Of a stretch of DNA of 64,000 bases, positions 1 through 9,800 are shown piece by piece. Under the pieces are notes generated by a model. The model did not search any database. It saw nothing but the letters and a program-made list of their open reading frames with translations, and was not told the origin of the DNA. How positions within the stretch are numbered: the stretch's first letter is position 1; each line of letters begins with the position of its first letter. Origin of the DNA: Clostridia bacterium (GTDB taxonomy: Bacteria > Bacillota > Clostridia > Christensenellales > UBA3700); assembly GCA_029060025.1 (NCBI GenBank), contig JAIDUV010000008.1, forward strand, positions 1 to 64,000. The letters are read 5' to 3'. Made by a program: the position numbers and the translations under genes.

Positions 1-2
1 TA

Positions 3-227
3 CGCGAACAGCACCCCGATTGGGATGACGAATCGATATATAAAGAGACTAATCTCATTTACGCCGAAAAGTCGGGTGGAGCAATGCAGGTCGTAGACCC
101 GACCAAACCGCCCGAGGAAAGCGTTGTAATGAAGCAGGACGACAGTTCGGACAAACTCAAAGAGAGCGAGGGAGAGGGCTTGCAAGACGTAGAGGACCCC
201 AACGAGGAGGAAGAAGTCGATGAGTAA
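3..227 (+). CDS. C-terminal end of a phage structural protein, possibly portal (partial)
   Basis: An open frame enters from the left edge and ends at TAA 225-227. The 74 visible residues are strongly acidic and close with a Glu/Asp-rich tail (EEEEVDE). It lies directly upstream of a nuclease-like protein, scaffold and capsid gene, the position where tailed phages usually carry the portal or a head morphogenesis gene. The next gene starts inside it (ATG 220), an 8-nt overlap suggesting translational coupling. The portal assignment comes from position only; no portal motif is visible in this fragment. Confidence 0.6.
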   Translation, partial: REQHPDWDDESIYKETNLIYAEKSGGAMQVVDPTKPPEESVVMKQDDSSDKLKESEGEGLQDVEDPNEEEEVDE

Positions 228-918
228 AGTCAGTTGGGTATTTGGCGTACTGAAAGGACATTGCGTAGATACGAGTGGAATGGGAGTGCGTGAGGCATTT
301 GAGGAACTTGAGAAACTGCGAAAGGCAGGTAAAATTACTGACGAGGAAGCAAAACCACCACAAGACAAGGTAGCCAAAAATGGCGGAAACGTTGGCAAAG
401 ATAGAAAGGCAGCAGCAAAGCCGGAAGATAAGACAAGTATAAAGCAACAAGTAAAAGAAAACCTAGATAAAATCAAAGGTACTAAAGTGGTTGCAGTTAT
501 TAAAGAGGGTAGTATAACCAAAGACAAGGCAGCAGCAATATCAGCATTAAAAGGGCAAATGGCTCGAACTAAAGGCATTGTTAAACGAGATGATTTAGGG
601 GAGGTAGATGTGTTATGCGAAGTAAATAGCGCAATGGGTTATTCTATAACAGCGGCAGAGATATCTTCCCTTGCAGCAGTTCCAGCGGTTATCAAAAACG
701 GAGTTATAATTGGGAATCATGAAAACCATAAGGGCGGCAAACTTGAAACAATAACAATTGCAGCGAGAGTGGTTGTTGCAGGAAAGCCGGGCATAATGGG
801 TGTAGTACTTAAAAAGAAATCTAAAATATTCAAGGCTCATAGAGTGCTAACACCCGAAGGCACAACGTTATGGATGGACGGAGAAAAAGCAGAACGCAAA
901 AAACAAAACAAGCACTGA
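220..918 (+). CDS. Phage protein with a possible PBECR/LPD3-like nuclease-type C-terminus
   Basis: 232 aa, overlapping the upstream gene by 8 nt. Residues 1-100 are low-complexity, Lys/Ala/Glu-rich and probably mostly helical. From about residue 130 the protein becomes compact, with an 'AVPAVIKNGVIIGNHENH' segment, beta-rich strands (ETITIAARVVVAG) and a basic tail. That arrangement ('...I.nG.II....H' followed by strands) resembles the small barnase/EndoU/RelE-like modules (PBECR, LPD3) often found between portal and capsid genes of Firmicutes phages, where they are thought to be packaged or act as toxins. The resemblance is by eye and the catalytic residues cannot be fixed. It ends in a hairpin. 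Confidence 0.5.
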   Translation: MSKVSWVFGVLKGHCVDTSGMGVREAFEELEKLRKAGKITDEEAKPPQDKVAKNGGNVGKDRKAAAKPEDKTSIKQQVKENLDKIKGTKVVAVIKEGSITKDKAAAISALKGQMARTKGIVKRDDLGEVDVLCEVNSAMGYSITAAEISSLAAVPAVIKNGVIIGNHENHKGGKLETITIAARVVVAGKPGIMGVVLKKKSKIFKAHRVLTPEGTTLWMDGEKAERKKQNKH

Positions 919-936
919 TGCAAATCGGTGCTTGTT
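907..936 (+). terminator. Stem-loop at the end of the nuclease-like gene
   Basis: Arms AACAAGCAC (907-915) and GTGCTTGTT (928-936) form a 9-bp stem with a 12-nt loop; the TGA stop lies in the loop. Only a short T tract follows, so it may be a weak terminator or an RNA-stabilising stem ahead of the scaffold gene. Confidence 0.45.
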
Positions 937-1066
937 TACCCCTATGGCGTACGCCTAACTCACCATATCTGAACGGACACAGACGATTTTCTGTCTCTAT
1001 AGGGTATATATAGTATACGCTATTTGTTAGAAAAAGTCAATGCATTTTTCAAAAAAGGAGAAAAAT

Positions 1067-1933
1067 ATGGAAGAAATCGAAGAAGAATACGAACTTCACG
1101 AAAATGTAGAAATTATAGATGGCATACCAACATTCGATGAAATCATAGCCGACCCATACTACAAGGCGGAGTTTGACAAGAAAGTAGTCGAAGCGTTGAA
1201 TATAAATAGTCACTCAGACGTTAAAGGAGGAGAACAACTAATGGACGATCAAGTTCAGATACCCGAGGGGGAAAACAAGCAAGGCGAAGTTATCGAACAA
1301 ACGCCTGCGCCTACGGACAAACCCACCGTAGAAAGCACGGACGAGGCACAGCAAGGCAACGCCGAAGAAACAGAAAAAGAGCCTGCGCGAGAAATGACAG
1401 CGGAGCAGTTCGGCACTTATAACGAAACGCTTCGTAGAGTATCAAAGACCGCAAAGGCAAGTTTGCCCGAAAGGTACAACGCTTTTGAGGACGCCGAGAT
1501 TAAAGCGCAAGTAAAGCAATTGGTAATGCAAGGCGAAACGCCAAACGTTAAAGAGATTGCGGCAAGCGTAGTAACCCGACTGACCAACAAAGAAGAGCCT
1601 ACACCAACGCCAAGTACGGAAAACCAAGCGACGGCAGATAATACGAACGAGTTGTTGGAACTCAAGGCGGAAAATGCGTTGCTTAAAGCCGGTATAACTA
1701 CCGAGCGATTAGACGCGGCAAAGAAGTTGTTTATAGCAGAGGGAGCATCCTTTGATAAGATAGCCGAATTCGTCGCAAAATATCCCGAATGGCACGCGCA
1801 AGAGGGCGGCGTCGTGTTTAGCAAAGCGCAGCCCATTGCAGGTAGAACCGCGCCAACCCCCGGCGGACAACCTGTACTCAATGACTTTGAAGCAAAAGTT
1901 CAAGCGATGAGAAAAGCAAGGGGTTACAAATAA
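1067..1933 (+). CDS. Phage capsid scaffolding protein
   Basis: 288 aa from ATG 1067, preceded by AAAAAAGGAG at 5-6 nt; an in-frame ATG at 1040 lacks a ribosome site. It is very acidic and Gln/Glu-rich at residues 1-130, predicted helical in the middle, with a heptad-like stretch (LLELKAENALLKAGI) and a basic Pro/Gly-containing C-terminus ending KARGYK. These are typical of scaffolding proteins whose basic C-terminus touches the capsid protein during prohead assembly. The gene is immediately upstream of the major capsid gene, the canonical place. A second strong start lies inside the frame at 1241 and would give a 230-aa form. No protease domain is visible. Confidence 0.75.
   Translation: MEEIEEEYELHENVEIIDGIPTFDEIIADPYYKAEFDKKVVEALNINSHSDVKGGEQLMDDQVQIPEGENKQGEVIEQTPAPTDKPTVESTDEAQQGNAEETEKEPAREMTAEQFGTYNETLRRVSKTAKASLPERYNAFEDAEIKAQVKQLVMQGETPNVKEIAASVVTRLTNKEEPTPTPSTENQATADNTNELLELKAENALLKAGITTERLDAAKKLFIAEGASFDKIAEFVAKYPEWHAQEGGVVFSKAQPIAGRTAPTPGGQPVLNDFEAKVQAMRKARGYK
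1223..1243 (+). promoter_or_regulatory. Strong internal ribosome site and in-frame start in the scaffold gene
   Basis: AAAGGAGGAG (1224-1233) sits 7-8 nt before ATG 1241, in the same frame as the scaffold and 58 codons downstream of its first start. It is a closer match to the anti-Shine-Dalgarno sequence than the first start's own site, so a shorter second scaffold form is likely to be made. Confidence 0.65.
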
Positions 1934-1958
1934 TTTTAAATAAAGGAGAATTACTATT

Positions 1959-2981
1959 ATGCCTATTACGTTAGGTGATGCATTCCAAAACTGGAATCCA
2001 TCGACAAATTTGCCCACTTCGGGCGCAACGGTAGACGGCGGCGTTATCGCTATGCTTGAACCGAATATGTTCCGCAACAAAGTTATGCTTCCAGGCGTAA
2101 CTTACGCAACTGACGTTGAAAGCCTTATGATTGACAATCAATTTGCAGTGGCTTTCATTCGTAAACTTGAGAAAATCAAAGTCACTATGTGCAAAGCGAC
2201 GGATAAAGACGCTTTTCGCGTTGTATCCACGCAGTCTGACGGCGACTTTCTCGAGATTAAGTGCAACGACGTTTTGAAAGTCGCTGAAATCGTAAACGAA
2301 CCAATCGACAAAGCAAGAGTAAGTGGCAAAACCGCTGACAAGGTCGCGCTCGCTTCCGAGAGTTACGACGAAATCAAAGAGTTGCGCTACCTTTCATATC
2401 TTATCAACGGCGGCGGTTCGCCCGATCCGACCGACGTCGGCGCGCCTGCTTCTGCAAATACCGCTCAATGTACGAAAGACAACGTCCTCGACAATATTAT
2501 CGAAGATCGTAAGACTTTGAAGAAAGCCGGAGCAACTCCCGATACGCTTCTTATAAGCGAAGATACCGACGCTGTATTCCTCAAATACATCGGCAACCGC
2601 AATTACTTCTCAACCGCAAGTGAAAGCGAGGTTGCTGCGCTCGGCGTAGAGTTTGCAGGTACGTTGTTCAGTAAAAAGGTGCGCGTATTCACGTCAAATG
2701 CGCTCGGACAGGACAACAGTGAACTCGTAGGAGAGGAAGCAAACTCAAGCGAGTGGGATTGGAGCAATATCGAGTATATACTCTACGACCATAAGACGCT
2801 GTCGATTATCAACATTGCTCGTTATATAGGTCTTGTAGATTATGCGGCAATACAACACAACAGTACGCTCATTTCGATTCTGTCGGTATGTGGCGGACGT
2901 ATTCGCAACACGAAGAAAGCCATTGCAAAGAAGTACGCGACTGCTTCCGTAAGCGGTGGCGGTAGCGCCGACAGCGAATAA
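1959..2981 (+). CDS. Phage major capsid protein (HK97-type fold likely)
   Basis: 340 aa with a good ribosome site (AAAGGAG). The length, the position after a scaffold, and the pattern of an extended N-arm, a beta-rich core ('FAVAFIRKLEKIKVTM') and a late 'VEFAGTLFSKKVRVF' segment fit a HK97-fold coat protein without a prohead protease domain. The Gly/Ser-rich C-terminal tail (ASVSGGGSADSE) is probably flexible or displayed. It should be the most abundant virion component. Subfamily cannot be named from the sequence alone. Confidence 0.78.
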   Translation: MPITLGDAFQNWNPSTNLPTSGATVDGGVIAMLEPNMFRNKVMLPGVTYATDVESLMIDNQFAVAFIRKLEKIKVTMCKATDKDAFRVVSTQSDGDFLEIKCNDVLKVAEIVNEPIDKARVSGKTADKVALASESYDEIKELRYLSYLINGGGSPDPTDVGAPASANTAQCTKDNVLDNIIEDRKTLKKAGATPDTLLISEDTDAVFLKYIGNRNYFSTASESEVAALGVEFAGTLFSKKVRVFTSNALGQDNSELVGEEANSSEWDWSNIEYILYDHKTLSIINIARYIGLVDYAAIQHNSTLISILSVCGGRIRNTKKAIAKKYATASVSGGGSADSE

Positions 2982-3002
2982 CAAACTGCTTATATTAAAA
3001 GG

Positions 3003-3026
3003 GGGAGCAAGGATAGGCTTGCTCCC
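3003..3026 (+). terminator. Strong stem-loop after the major capsid gene
   Basis: GGGAGCAAG (3003-3011) pairs perfectly with CTTGCTCCC (3018-3026) around a 6-nt loop. No long T tract follows, so it may act as a partial terminator or a 3' stabiliser that helps set high capsid expression relative to downstream genes. Confidence 0.5.
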
Positions 3027-3061
3027 TCAGATTTCATACAAAGATTTGGAGGTAAAACAAA

Positions 3062-3364
3062 ATGCCAAACAACATAGACCGCTATATGAGCCGACTAAAC
3101 GAGCGACTTATGTCGTGCGCGCAAAGAGCGCTCGACGATATGAACAATATAGCAGAACAACGCACCGAGCGCGAAGACATACGCGCTTGCATTGAGGAAA
3201 TAAAAACGAAGAACAAGAAAGCCATTACCGAGAGTTGGGCGACTGCCAACCATTGGAGCGAACATTTCAACGGCTTGGGCGGAGAAGATGCCGACTGCGC
3301 GAAAGAAGAGGACAGCAAGGCAGAGCAAGAAGAAACAACCGACGGCAACGAGGGCGAAGAGTAA
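3062..3364 (+). CDS. Small acidic phage protein, head region
   Basis: 100 aa with ribosome site TTTGGAGG before ATG 3062. Predicted mostly helical; residues 1-60 carry Arg-rich helices (NERLMSCAQRALDDMNN), the C-terminal third is nearly all Glu/Asp/Lys. Gene order (just after capsid) suggests a head-tail joining or capsid accessory role. No family recognised. Confidence 0.6.
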   Translation: MPNNIDRYMSRLNERLMSCAQRALDDMNNIAEQRTEREDIRACIEEIKTKNKKAITESWATANHWSEHFNGLGGEDADCAKEEDSKAEQEETTDGNEGEE

Positions 3365-3382
3365 GATGGGAGGTGTGGCGCT

Positions 3383-3781
3383 ATGTCTAGTAGAATCATA
3401 AGCGTATCGTATGGACACGGCTCGTCGCACGGCAAACTGTACGACTACGAAACCGATAAGAAGTACCAAACAGGCGACGTTGTAGTCGTACCTGTAGAGC
3501 ATCACAAAAGCCACAAGATGTACAACACGCTTGCGGTTGTGCAGTTAACGAATGACGAGGGAACGGCAGGTGGGATGGCAAAGGCTGATCACATTACCGA
3601 CCCCAAAAAGAATATCAACCCGAAGAACGTATCGCAAAGGTTGACTATTGCTCAACAACAAGGACTTGACGTTTCAAGTCCGCGCGACGTTACGATGCGA
3701 ACGCTTCCTGGCTACAAAAATAGAGCAAGCAATGAGAAATGGTCGGGCAGTACTAGCCGGCTAATCTCACGCGAGGAGTAA
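3383..3781 (+). CDS. Phage head-tail region protein with a small beta-barrel-like N-terminus
   Basis: 132 aa, ribosome site GGGAGG. Residues 18-45 (LYDYETDKKYQTGDVVVVPV) read like the 'Y.......GD.V.VPv' strand pattern of SH3/OB-like small barrels such as the PriA N-terminal domain. The rest is Lys/Asn-rich and ends with a Ser/Arg tail. It is followed after 3 nt by the next gene, so it is co-translated. A connector or stopper role is only inferred from place. Confidence 0.55.
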   Translation: MSSRIISVSYGHGSSHGKLYDYETDKKYQTGDVVVVPVEHHKSHKMYNTLAVVQLTNDEGTAGGMAKADHITDPKKNINPKNVSQRLTIAQQQGLDVSSPRDVTMRTLPGYKNRASNEKWSGSTSRLISREE

Positions 3782-3784
3782 ATT

Positions 3785-4330
3785 ATGTATCAAGACAACG
3801 ACAACAGCAAACTTATAATACCGTTTTACGACGATATACCTAGCGACGCAAAATATCCGTGCGACACGGAGCGTATGCGTTACGACAAGGACGATCATAG
3901 ATACTATTTGACGGACGTGGCAATCGAGCATTACGACATTGACTGCGAGCCTAACGAAATCAAGAGGCTTATACGGACGGCGAGCGATCATATCTACAGT
4001 TATATCGCAATAATGGCGCAGACTAAGTACAATCTTATGTGTTACCGCATTGCAAAGAGCCTATTTGGTCGAGTAAAGACTGCGCGCGAGGGCAGGCTTG
4101 AATTTGAGCGAATGCTTGTCAAACAAGCCGAGTTTATAAACGACTTTGGCGACGCAAAGAAAACGCCGAAAATGGTCGTGAGCCAAGAAAGCGGACGCGT
4201 CCGCGACAACGACGTTGATATGTCCACAGGCTATTGGCTTGACGACGAGGTGTTGATTTGGCTTAATATGAATTACCTAACCGACCCTAACGCAACCGGG
4301 GAATGGAAAATGCGTCTATCGGAATATTGA
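3785..4330 (+). CDS. Phage structural protein, probable head-tail connector
   Basis: 181 aa starting 3 nt after the previous stop. The central part (EIKRLIRTASDHIYSYIAIM, then KYNLMCYRIAKSLFGRV) is a run of amphipathic helices, as in phage gp6-like connectors; the N-terminus is Asp/Tyr-rich and the C-terminus ('WLDDEVLIWLNMNYL') probably forms another helix. No specific family recognised; connector role inferred from helical content and order. Confidence 0.5.
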   Translation: MYQDNDNSKLIIPFYDDIPSDAKYPCDTERMRYDKDDHRYYLTDVAIEHYDIDCEPNEIKRLIRTASDHIYSYIAIMAQTKYNLMCYRIAKSLFGRVKTAREGRLEFERMLVKQAEFINDFGDAKKTPKMVVSQESGRVRDNDVDMSTGYWLDDEVLIWLNMNYLTDPNATGEWKMRLSEY

Positions 4331-4342
4331 GGGAGGTAAACT

Positions 4343-4795
4343 ATGGCGCAAAAGATAGAATACCCAATGTTCTCGCCACACCCAAAAGCAAAGTTGTATA
4401 AACGTTTTACAGGCGATATGCCGATTAAAGTCGATGACAACCAAATCATACAAATTGAAATGGACGGACGAATAATAGAAGTTGCGGACGGCGGAATTAT
4501 AACTATACAAAACAACCGCTATGTATTCGTTGACAAGTTCCGTTGGATAGAGTCAACGAGTAAAGACAGTCAAAGCGAGCAACCGCTCGACGGCTTGATT
4601 GTCTCCAATTCTTACGTAACGATACGCACCAATTCTCTTAAGGAGTTTGATTGCGGAGATATTGTTGAATTGCCTAAGGAGTCACGTCTTGGCGGATTGT
4701 GGACGATAGAAGACGGAGCAACCGTAGATTACGTTTATACGCCTAAGCAGGTGCAGACGTATCAATATTTGCCATTGTCAAAAGTTGCGAGGTAA
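4343..4795 (+). CDS. Phage structural protein, possible head-closure/stopper protein
   Basis: 150 aa, ribosome site GGGAGG. It is beta-rich throughout (IIQIEMDGRIIEVADGG, then VDKFRWIES) and ends 'YTPKQVQTYQYLPLSKVAR'. Size and the 'CGDIVELPKESRLGGLWTIEDG' region are like small beta-barrel head-completion or stopper proteins, in which a barrel binds the connector ring. The call is positional; sequence support is weak. Confidence 0.45.
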   Translation: MAQKIEYPMFSPHPKAKLYKRFTGDMPIKVDDNQIIQIEMDGRIIEVADGGIITIQNNRYVFVDKFRWIESTSKDSQSEQPLDGLIVSNSYVTIRTNSLKEFDCGDIVELPKESRLGGLWTIEDGATVDYVYTPKQVQTYQYLPLSKVAR

Positions 4796-4797
4796 GG

Positions 4798-5313
4798 ATG
4801 CAAAAGTACAACAGCCGTTTGACGGCAAGAGATTTGTTTATGAACTCGGCAATGTCGGGTATATTTCCGCAATTCTCTGACGCTAAATTGCAGAACGTAT
4901 ATTCGTTTGCAGAGGTGGAAAGAAGAATGCAAAACTACTTAGCATCGGCGTTAAATGCTAAGGTCTCCGGTGACGGAGAATTGACCGTAAACGGAAACTA
5001 CAATAACGTGCTTGCGCAAGTAAGACGACTCAAATCTATGATTGAGATATTTTTTAACAATACGCCTAAAGTCGTGCAGGCGATAAGAAGAAATACGCCG
5101 CTCTATTTGCCGTACGCCACGAAAAAACAGTTGGAGAGAGTAAAGAGCACGGAGAGCAAAATCAAGGCAATGAACGAAGTCTTGGACAACTTGCAGTACA
5201 ACGAGTCGTTTGGAGCGTTAAACAGTGTAAAAAAAGAGCCACCCGAGAAATTTGCTCGCAACAAAAAGCAATGGGAAAGCAAAGTAGGATATAGGAGACT
5301 TAAGAAGATATGA
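4798..5313 (+). CDS. Phage morphogenesis protein, unknown family
   Basis: 171 aa; begins 2 nt after the previous stop and overlaps the next gene by 4 nt (ATGA). The middle part is helical (VERRMQNYLASALNAKV, RRLKSMIEIFFNNTPKVV) and the C-terminus is strongly basic (KWESKVGYRRLKKI is typical). Possibly a tail-completion or neck protein by order. No known motif seen. Confidence 0.5.
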   Translation: MQKYNSRLTARDLFMNSAMSGIFPQFSDAKLQNVYSFAEVERRMQNYLASALNAKVSGDGELTVNGNYNNVLAQVRRLKSMIEIFFNNTPKVVQAIRRNTPLYLPYATKKQLERVKSTESKIKAMNEVLDNLQYNESFGALNSVKKEPPEKFARNKKQWESKVGYRRLKKI

Positions 5314-6278
5314 AGAAAGTAAGAATTACGGCAGACGCCGTTTTGGCGATAATAAAAGGCATATTCGAGGACGAAGAGATTAACGTACATATTACGGATA
5401 ATTCCGCGCCCGAAAATTGGCAAGGTAAAAAAGTAAACGAGATACTCAACGTAGAGTATTACACTTTTAAGCACCGCCCAATCTCAACGCAGAAGATTAT
5501 CAATAAGTTGCTTGAAGATAACCGTCAAGTTAATTGCTTTGAGTCTATCAACAGAGCATTTTGTCTTTTGTCACTTGGGAAGATAGAGAGGCTATACTCT
5601 AAGGATACGGATATGGTTGCGCTGTCTGCCTCGCTTGAGTATTACATACAGACAAGCAAAATCAAGTTGCTTGAGTATTTGATTGAAGATTGTAATATCG
5701 CGACAAGCGGACTGCGTATTCCTGTTGAGTTCGGGCAAGAGACGAGAAAAGCCGTAATATTCTTGGGGCGTCCAAGAGTAAGTGATATTCAGACCTCAAC
5801 TCCTTTTGGGGAGGCGGCATTGGTCGACGTCGACGTGACGATTATGTTTTATCCCGACGTCATAAGTTATAGCGAATACACGGTCAATGTAGCGTTTAGC
5901 CTGGGCAATGAAAGAAAGAGCGCGGATATTCCGCTTACGAGTTTTTCCTGTGTCAACGCTATGACGCAGGACGCTGTGCCATATATAGAGGCAAAAAATA
6001 AAGTCGGCAATATAAATCTATCTTGCGCTAATTCTTTCGTAATGGTATTTGACGGCTACAATAACGACTTTATCAATTACTTGGCAAATAGGGCGTTGAG
6101 TGCAGAAAAGCAAGACAACAATCAAGTGTTTACTATTACGATAAAAAGAGGCGACGACAATAGTTATACGCACGAGGTAATTATAAAGGATCACCAAATG
6201 ACCGTCAATGCGGACACTGGCAACGAAACCCATACCGTGACGTTTTTAAAGAGAGGACTGAAAAATGGCATTGCATAA
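5310..6278 (+). CDS. Phage tail-region structural protein
   Basis: 322 aa. Residues 1-130 mix helices and strands (TADAVLAIIKGIFEDEEI); the second half is a beta-rich repeat-like region with alternating strands (VDVDVTIMFYPDV, 'YTVNVAFSLGNERK', 'VFTITIKRGDDNSYTHEVII', 'HTVTFLKRGLKNG'). Such long beta pairs are typical of tail-tube or tail-terminator proteins. The gene overlaps both neighbours (4 nt and 14 nt), so it is part of a tightly coupled cassette. Confidence 0.5.
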   Translation: MKKVRITADAVLAIIKGIFEDEEINVHITDNSAPENWQGKKVNEILNVEYYTFKHRPISTQKIINKLLEDNRQVNCFESINRAFCLLSLGKIERLYSKDTDMVALSASLEYYIQTSKIKLLEYLIEDCNIATSGLRIPVEFGQETRKAVIFLGRPRVSDIQTSTPFGEAALVDVDVTIMFYPDVISYSEYTVNVAFSLGNERKSADIPLTSFSCVNAMTQDAVPYIEAKNKVGNINLSCANSFVMVFDGYNNDFINYLANRALSAEKQDNNQVFTITIKRGDDNSYTHEVIIKDHQMTVNADTGNETHTVTFLKRGLKNGIA

Positions 6279-6825
6279 TTTGAAGATAACTGTCGTCGAC
6301 GGCGGAAAGATGGACGACAGTATATTAGGCGCGGACTCAAATGGAGGAGAAGAGCAAGAAGACGACTCGTTCGCAAAGTTCAGAAAAGTCTTGAATTACA
6401 ACGACACTATCAAAAAGAAACTAAAACAGTCAATGTCCAAGACTCAATACTTTGCTTTGCAATCGACGGTGAGTTTGGCGACACAGACGGCTAAACAGTT
6501 TGCCAATTACCTTATCAGTGACATTGGGCGAGCCAACGGCGACAGCAACTACCAAGCAATAGTAAATAGGCGTATAGAGCAAGTCACTGACGTATTGAGT
6601 TTGGGACAAGGTATGGTCAGCGGTGCTGCGGCAGGCGCTATGGCAGGTCCCGTGGGCGCTGCAATAGGCGCGGCAGTGGGAGCAATAGGCGCAGGAGTAA
6701 ATCTAGGTTTTAAGTACGCAGAACGCGAAAGGTCTTATCAACATCAGATGTTTGAGGAACAAAATTCACAGGCGTACCAACTTGCAAGAGCAAACTATTC
6801 GGCATTGACCGGGAGGGTTAGATAA
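6265..6825 (+). CDS. Phage protein with a Gly/Ala membrane-like segment, possible DNA-injection protein
   Basis: 186 aa starting 14 nt inside the previous gene. Residues about 112-150 are a Gly/Ala zipper (GAAAGAMAGPVGAAIGAAVG and onward) able to insert in a membrane; the flanks are helical and charged (SQAYQLARANYSALTGRV at the end). Glycine-zipper proteins next to tail genes in short-tailed phages often are ejected to help DNA cross the cell membrane. That role is inference; the hydrophobic segment is seen directly. Confidence 0.5.
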   Translation: MALHNLKITVVDGGKMDDSILGADSNGGEEQEDDSFAKFRKVLNYNDTIKKKLKQSMSKTQYFALQSTVSLATQTAKQFANYLISDIGRANGDSNYQAIVNRRIEQVTDVLSLGQGMVSGAAAGAMAGPVGAAIGAAVGAIGAGVNLGFKYAERERSYQHQMFEEQNSQAYQLARANYSALTGRVR

Positions 6826-9800
6826 ATGTACTATTGGCGTATATGGCAATGGAAAAACGGCGAAAAAAACGAAAAGGGCGAGTATAAAAATAACACGGAG
6901 TACACTGATTATGTAGTCGCTCCAATATTTATTGAGGACAGGCTCGACGAAACTATGGACACAGGCGAAATTATCCTTAAGGGTATGCCTATATCTACAA
7001 AAAATGATTTTCCGCCCAAGATCAAGTTCCGCTTGGAGCGTTACCTCAAAGAAGACCACTCCGACACGCCCAAGAAATGGGATTTTGTTGTCGAACACGA
7101 CGACGTGGAGGAATACGTAGGCTGTCCTGAAATCTGCACACACCGTATTCATCTTATCGAAGCGTCCGTAATCGCCCAAGGTATGCACGTCGATAATATC
7201 GCGCTGACGTATGAGTTGCAAGACGTGGATTTGAATTATAAGGTTGTAAAACCTAATGGGGGAAGTGTAGATGATTTGCTTGATACTAATTCTGGACTAA
7301 ATATAAATTCGGCAAAAAAAAATAAGATTATTAAGGAGGAGACAAGATATCCTGGAAATCCTCTAGTAATAATAGATCGAAATGGAGAATTCATTAATGC
7401 GTATAAATATGTGTGGGAAGCAAATTCACTGAACGGAATGAAAAAGATTGTATTAAACCATCACGCTGTCAATTCGTCTATCATAACTTTTGATATTCCC
7501 AAATTATATATTTATGGAAGTAAGGACAATGTTGATTGGAACGATGAGCCGTTATTTCAATTAAACACTATAACAAGAGTGAAAAAAATATTGAAGTGCA
7601 ATGGCGAAATAGTAGAGCCAGAACCAGGGAAAAAATTTGAAGAAAAAGAATTTGCAGATGGTAGTAAATCTATTTATTCAGGCGCAACAAACATTTTGGA
7701 TAGAGACGACTCATATTGCTATTGTAAAGACGGTGAGGCGAAGTTAAGAAAAATAGAAGATTTTGAAGCATATGCAGAGTACGATGATTTTAAATTTATA
7801 TATACGACATTTCCTGTAATTGCTAAATCTAATAAAAATTACGCACAACAAGCGACATTTTACACTGACGTGTTGAGTGTTGAACAACTAGAAGCAGGAT
7901 ACACGGTTGATTATGAGATAAGTTGTGTTGCGGATAGCAAATATCAAGATGGAATGGTAAGTTATTATAAGCAACAATACTATTCTCATTATTCTGCATC
8001 CATTGGGTTGCCTACAAAATTAGGTCACTGTCGAACAGAAAAATTATCAAACGAAATAGCAAATGATATAATTGTAAAAGCCGAAATTCATTGCACAAAT
8101 AGAGCCGACTCAGCAAATGCGCCGTTCGTGCGCAAAGGAGTAAAGTACTCTTGCTATGACCTTTTGCGCAAAGCGTTGTTAACTTGCGATACATATTTAC
8201 TGGACAATACAAAAGAATGTCTTGACGAATTAGGAGTGACGGCAGAGAGCAATGGTAACTTGATTGAAGTCAAAAGTATGGAATTTCCAATTATTATAAG
8301 TGACGACCCCAAAGAGGATTGGAAGAGCAGATTGAAAATAGCAAAAGTGTATGAGACCGTTTTTGAGCAGAAAAATCTGTGGGAAGTGCTTATACAAATA
8401 GGCTATTATCTGCACGCAATACCGTACCTTGAATTTGCAGAAGACGGTAGCGACCGATTTGTCCTTAAATTCCAACAGTTGGGCAATACAAAGAAGAAAG
8501 ACGATACAAACAATAAGATAACTATTTTCAACAGTCGCAATCTGTCAGAATACTTTACGCAATACGACAGTTATATGACCAACTTATTCTCTCCGCAAAA
8601 CGAGATCGAAGAGTGGATTGTACCAAAGACAAGTGATAGTACTTATCTTGTGTCCAACGATACGGCAGAATTGCAGACGAAGTATTCCATAACCGAGATT
8701 ATAGAGTTTGATATAATCTATGAGGGAGTATCAAAGCCTGCGCTCTCGTGCCTTTTTGAGAAATCTATTTATGAGATTTTGACAAACGCCGACCCATCGC
8801 AGATCGTTCCGGCAAAGGGAAACTCAATTTACTATACGCTTGGAGATAATAAAATTCAAGGACTGTCTTACGTTGCGCCTAATGTTAGTGTCGGAGATAA
8901 TCTAATGTCATTGAAATATATAATGCAAAAACTCTTTGGGGTAAATCCTAGCGTATGGACGCAGGATTATACTTTTAACAACCTCTGTTTCCATATTAAA
9001 TATAGGACGCAAGACTCGGCTCGTATTACGCAATTTAGACCAGACTTACATAAATTTGTAAAGAATAGTTCGTATGAGAAATATCCTCATCACGAGCAAT
9101 TCTACGGTCAACAAGATAAGATAGTAGACAGCGAGCGCTTCTCGGCGAACTTGTGGGGCAAACTAATACGCGTCGGCAATGCAGTATACCAAAGACAGGA
9201 GCAAGTCATAAACGCAGCGGACGCAAAAGAAAGCGGCGACTTGGTAATGATAGACGATGAGCCTTATTACGTGACTACGGTTGAGAATGAATGTTACGCT
9301 GATGTAATATTGCAAAAGGTAACGTATACTAAGAACTTTAATCAACTGTCGCAAATCGTAACGATACCGTCCGAGCCACGTTTTTATGAGGTAAGCGAGC
9401 GTGCTAAGGTAAGAAGAGAGGTTAGAATACAAGAGTTCTTTGTGCTTTCGACAGAAGATACAGATAATACAAAAGAAAAGAATAAGCCTTTATTTATGGC
9501 GAGCGATAAATGGTCAGAGTTTATCAAACAACTCATTTTCTGCAAAGACCATAAACTCCCTAATTTCGCTTATACAAAGTTTATGGCGGATAGATTGCGT
9601 AAGCACGTTAGATATTTAATGGCAGACGAGTTGTTTCCGTCAAACGGCTTTAATCGTACAGGAGAGAATACTATCGAGCCGTTGGAGTCCAAAAGTTATG
9701 CTGATTGTATAGTTCCGCTTTTGCATTTCCCATTGCACGACGGAATTATTTTCGAGTGGGATATGGACGATAACTTTAAGGCAGGAGATTATATTGATAA

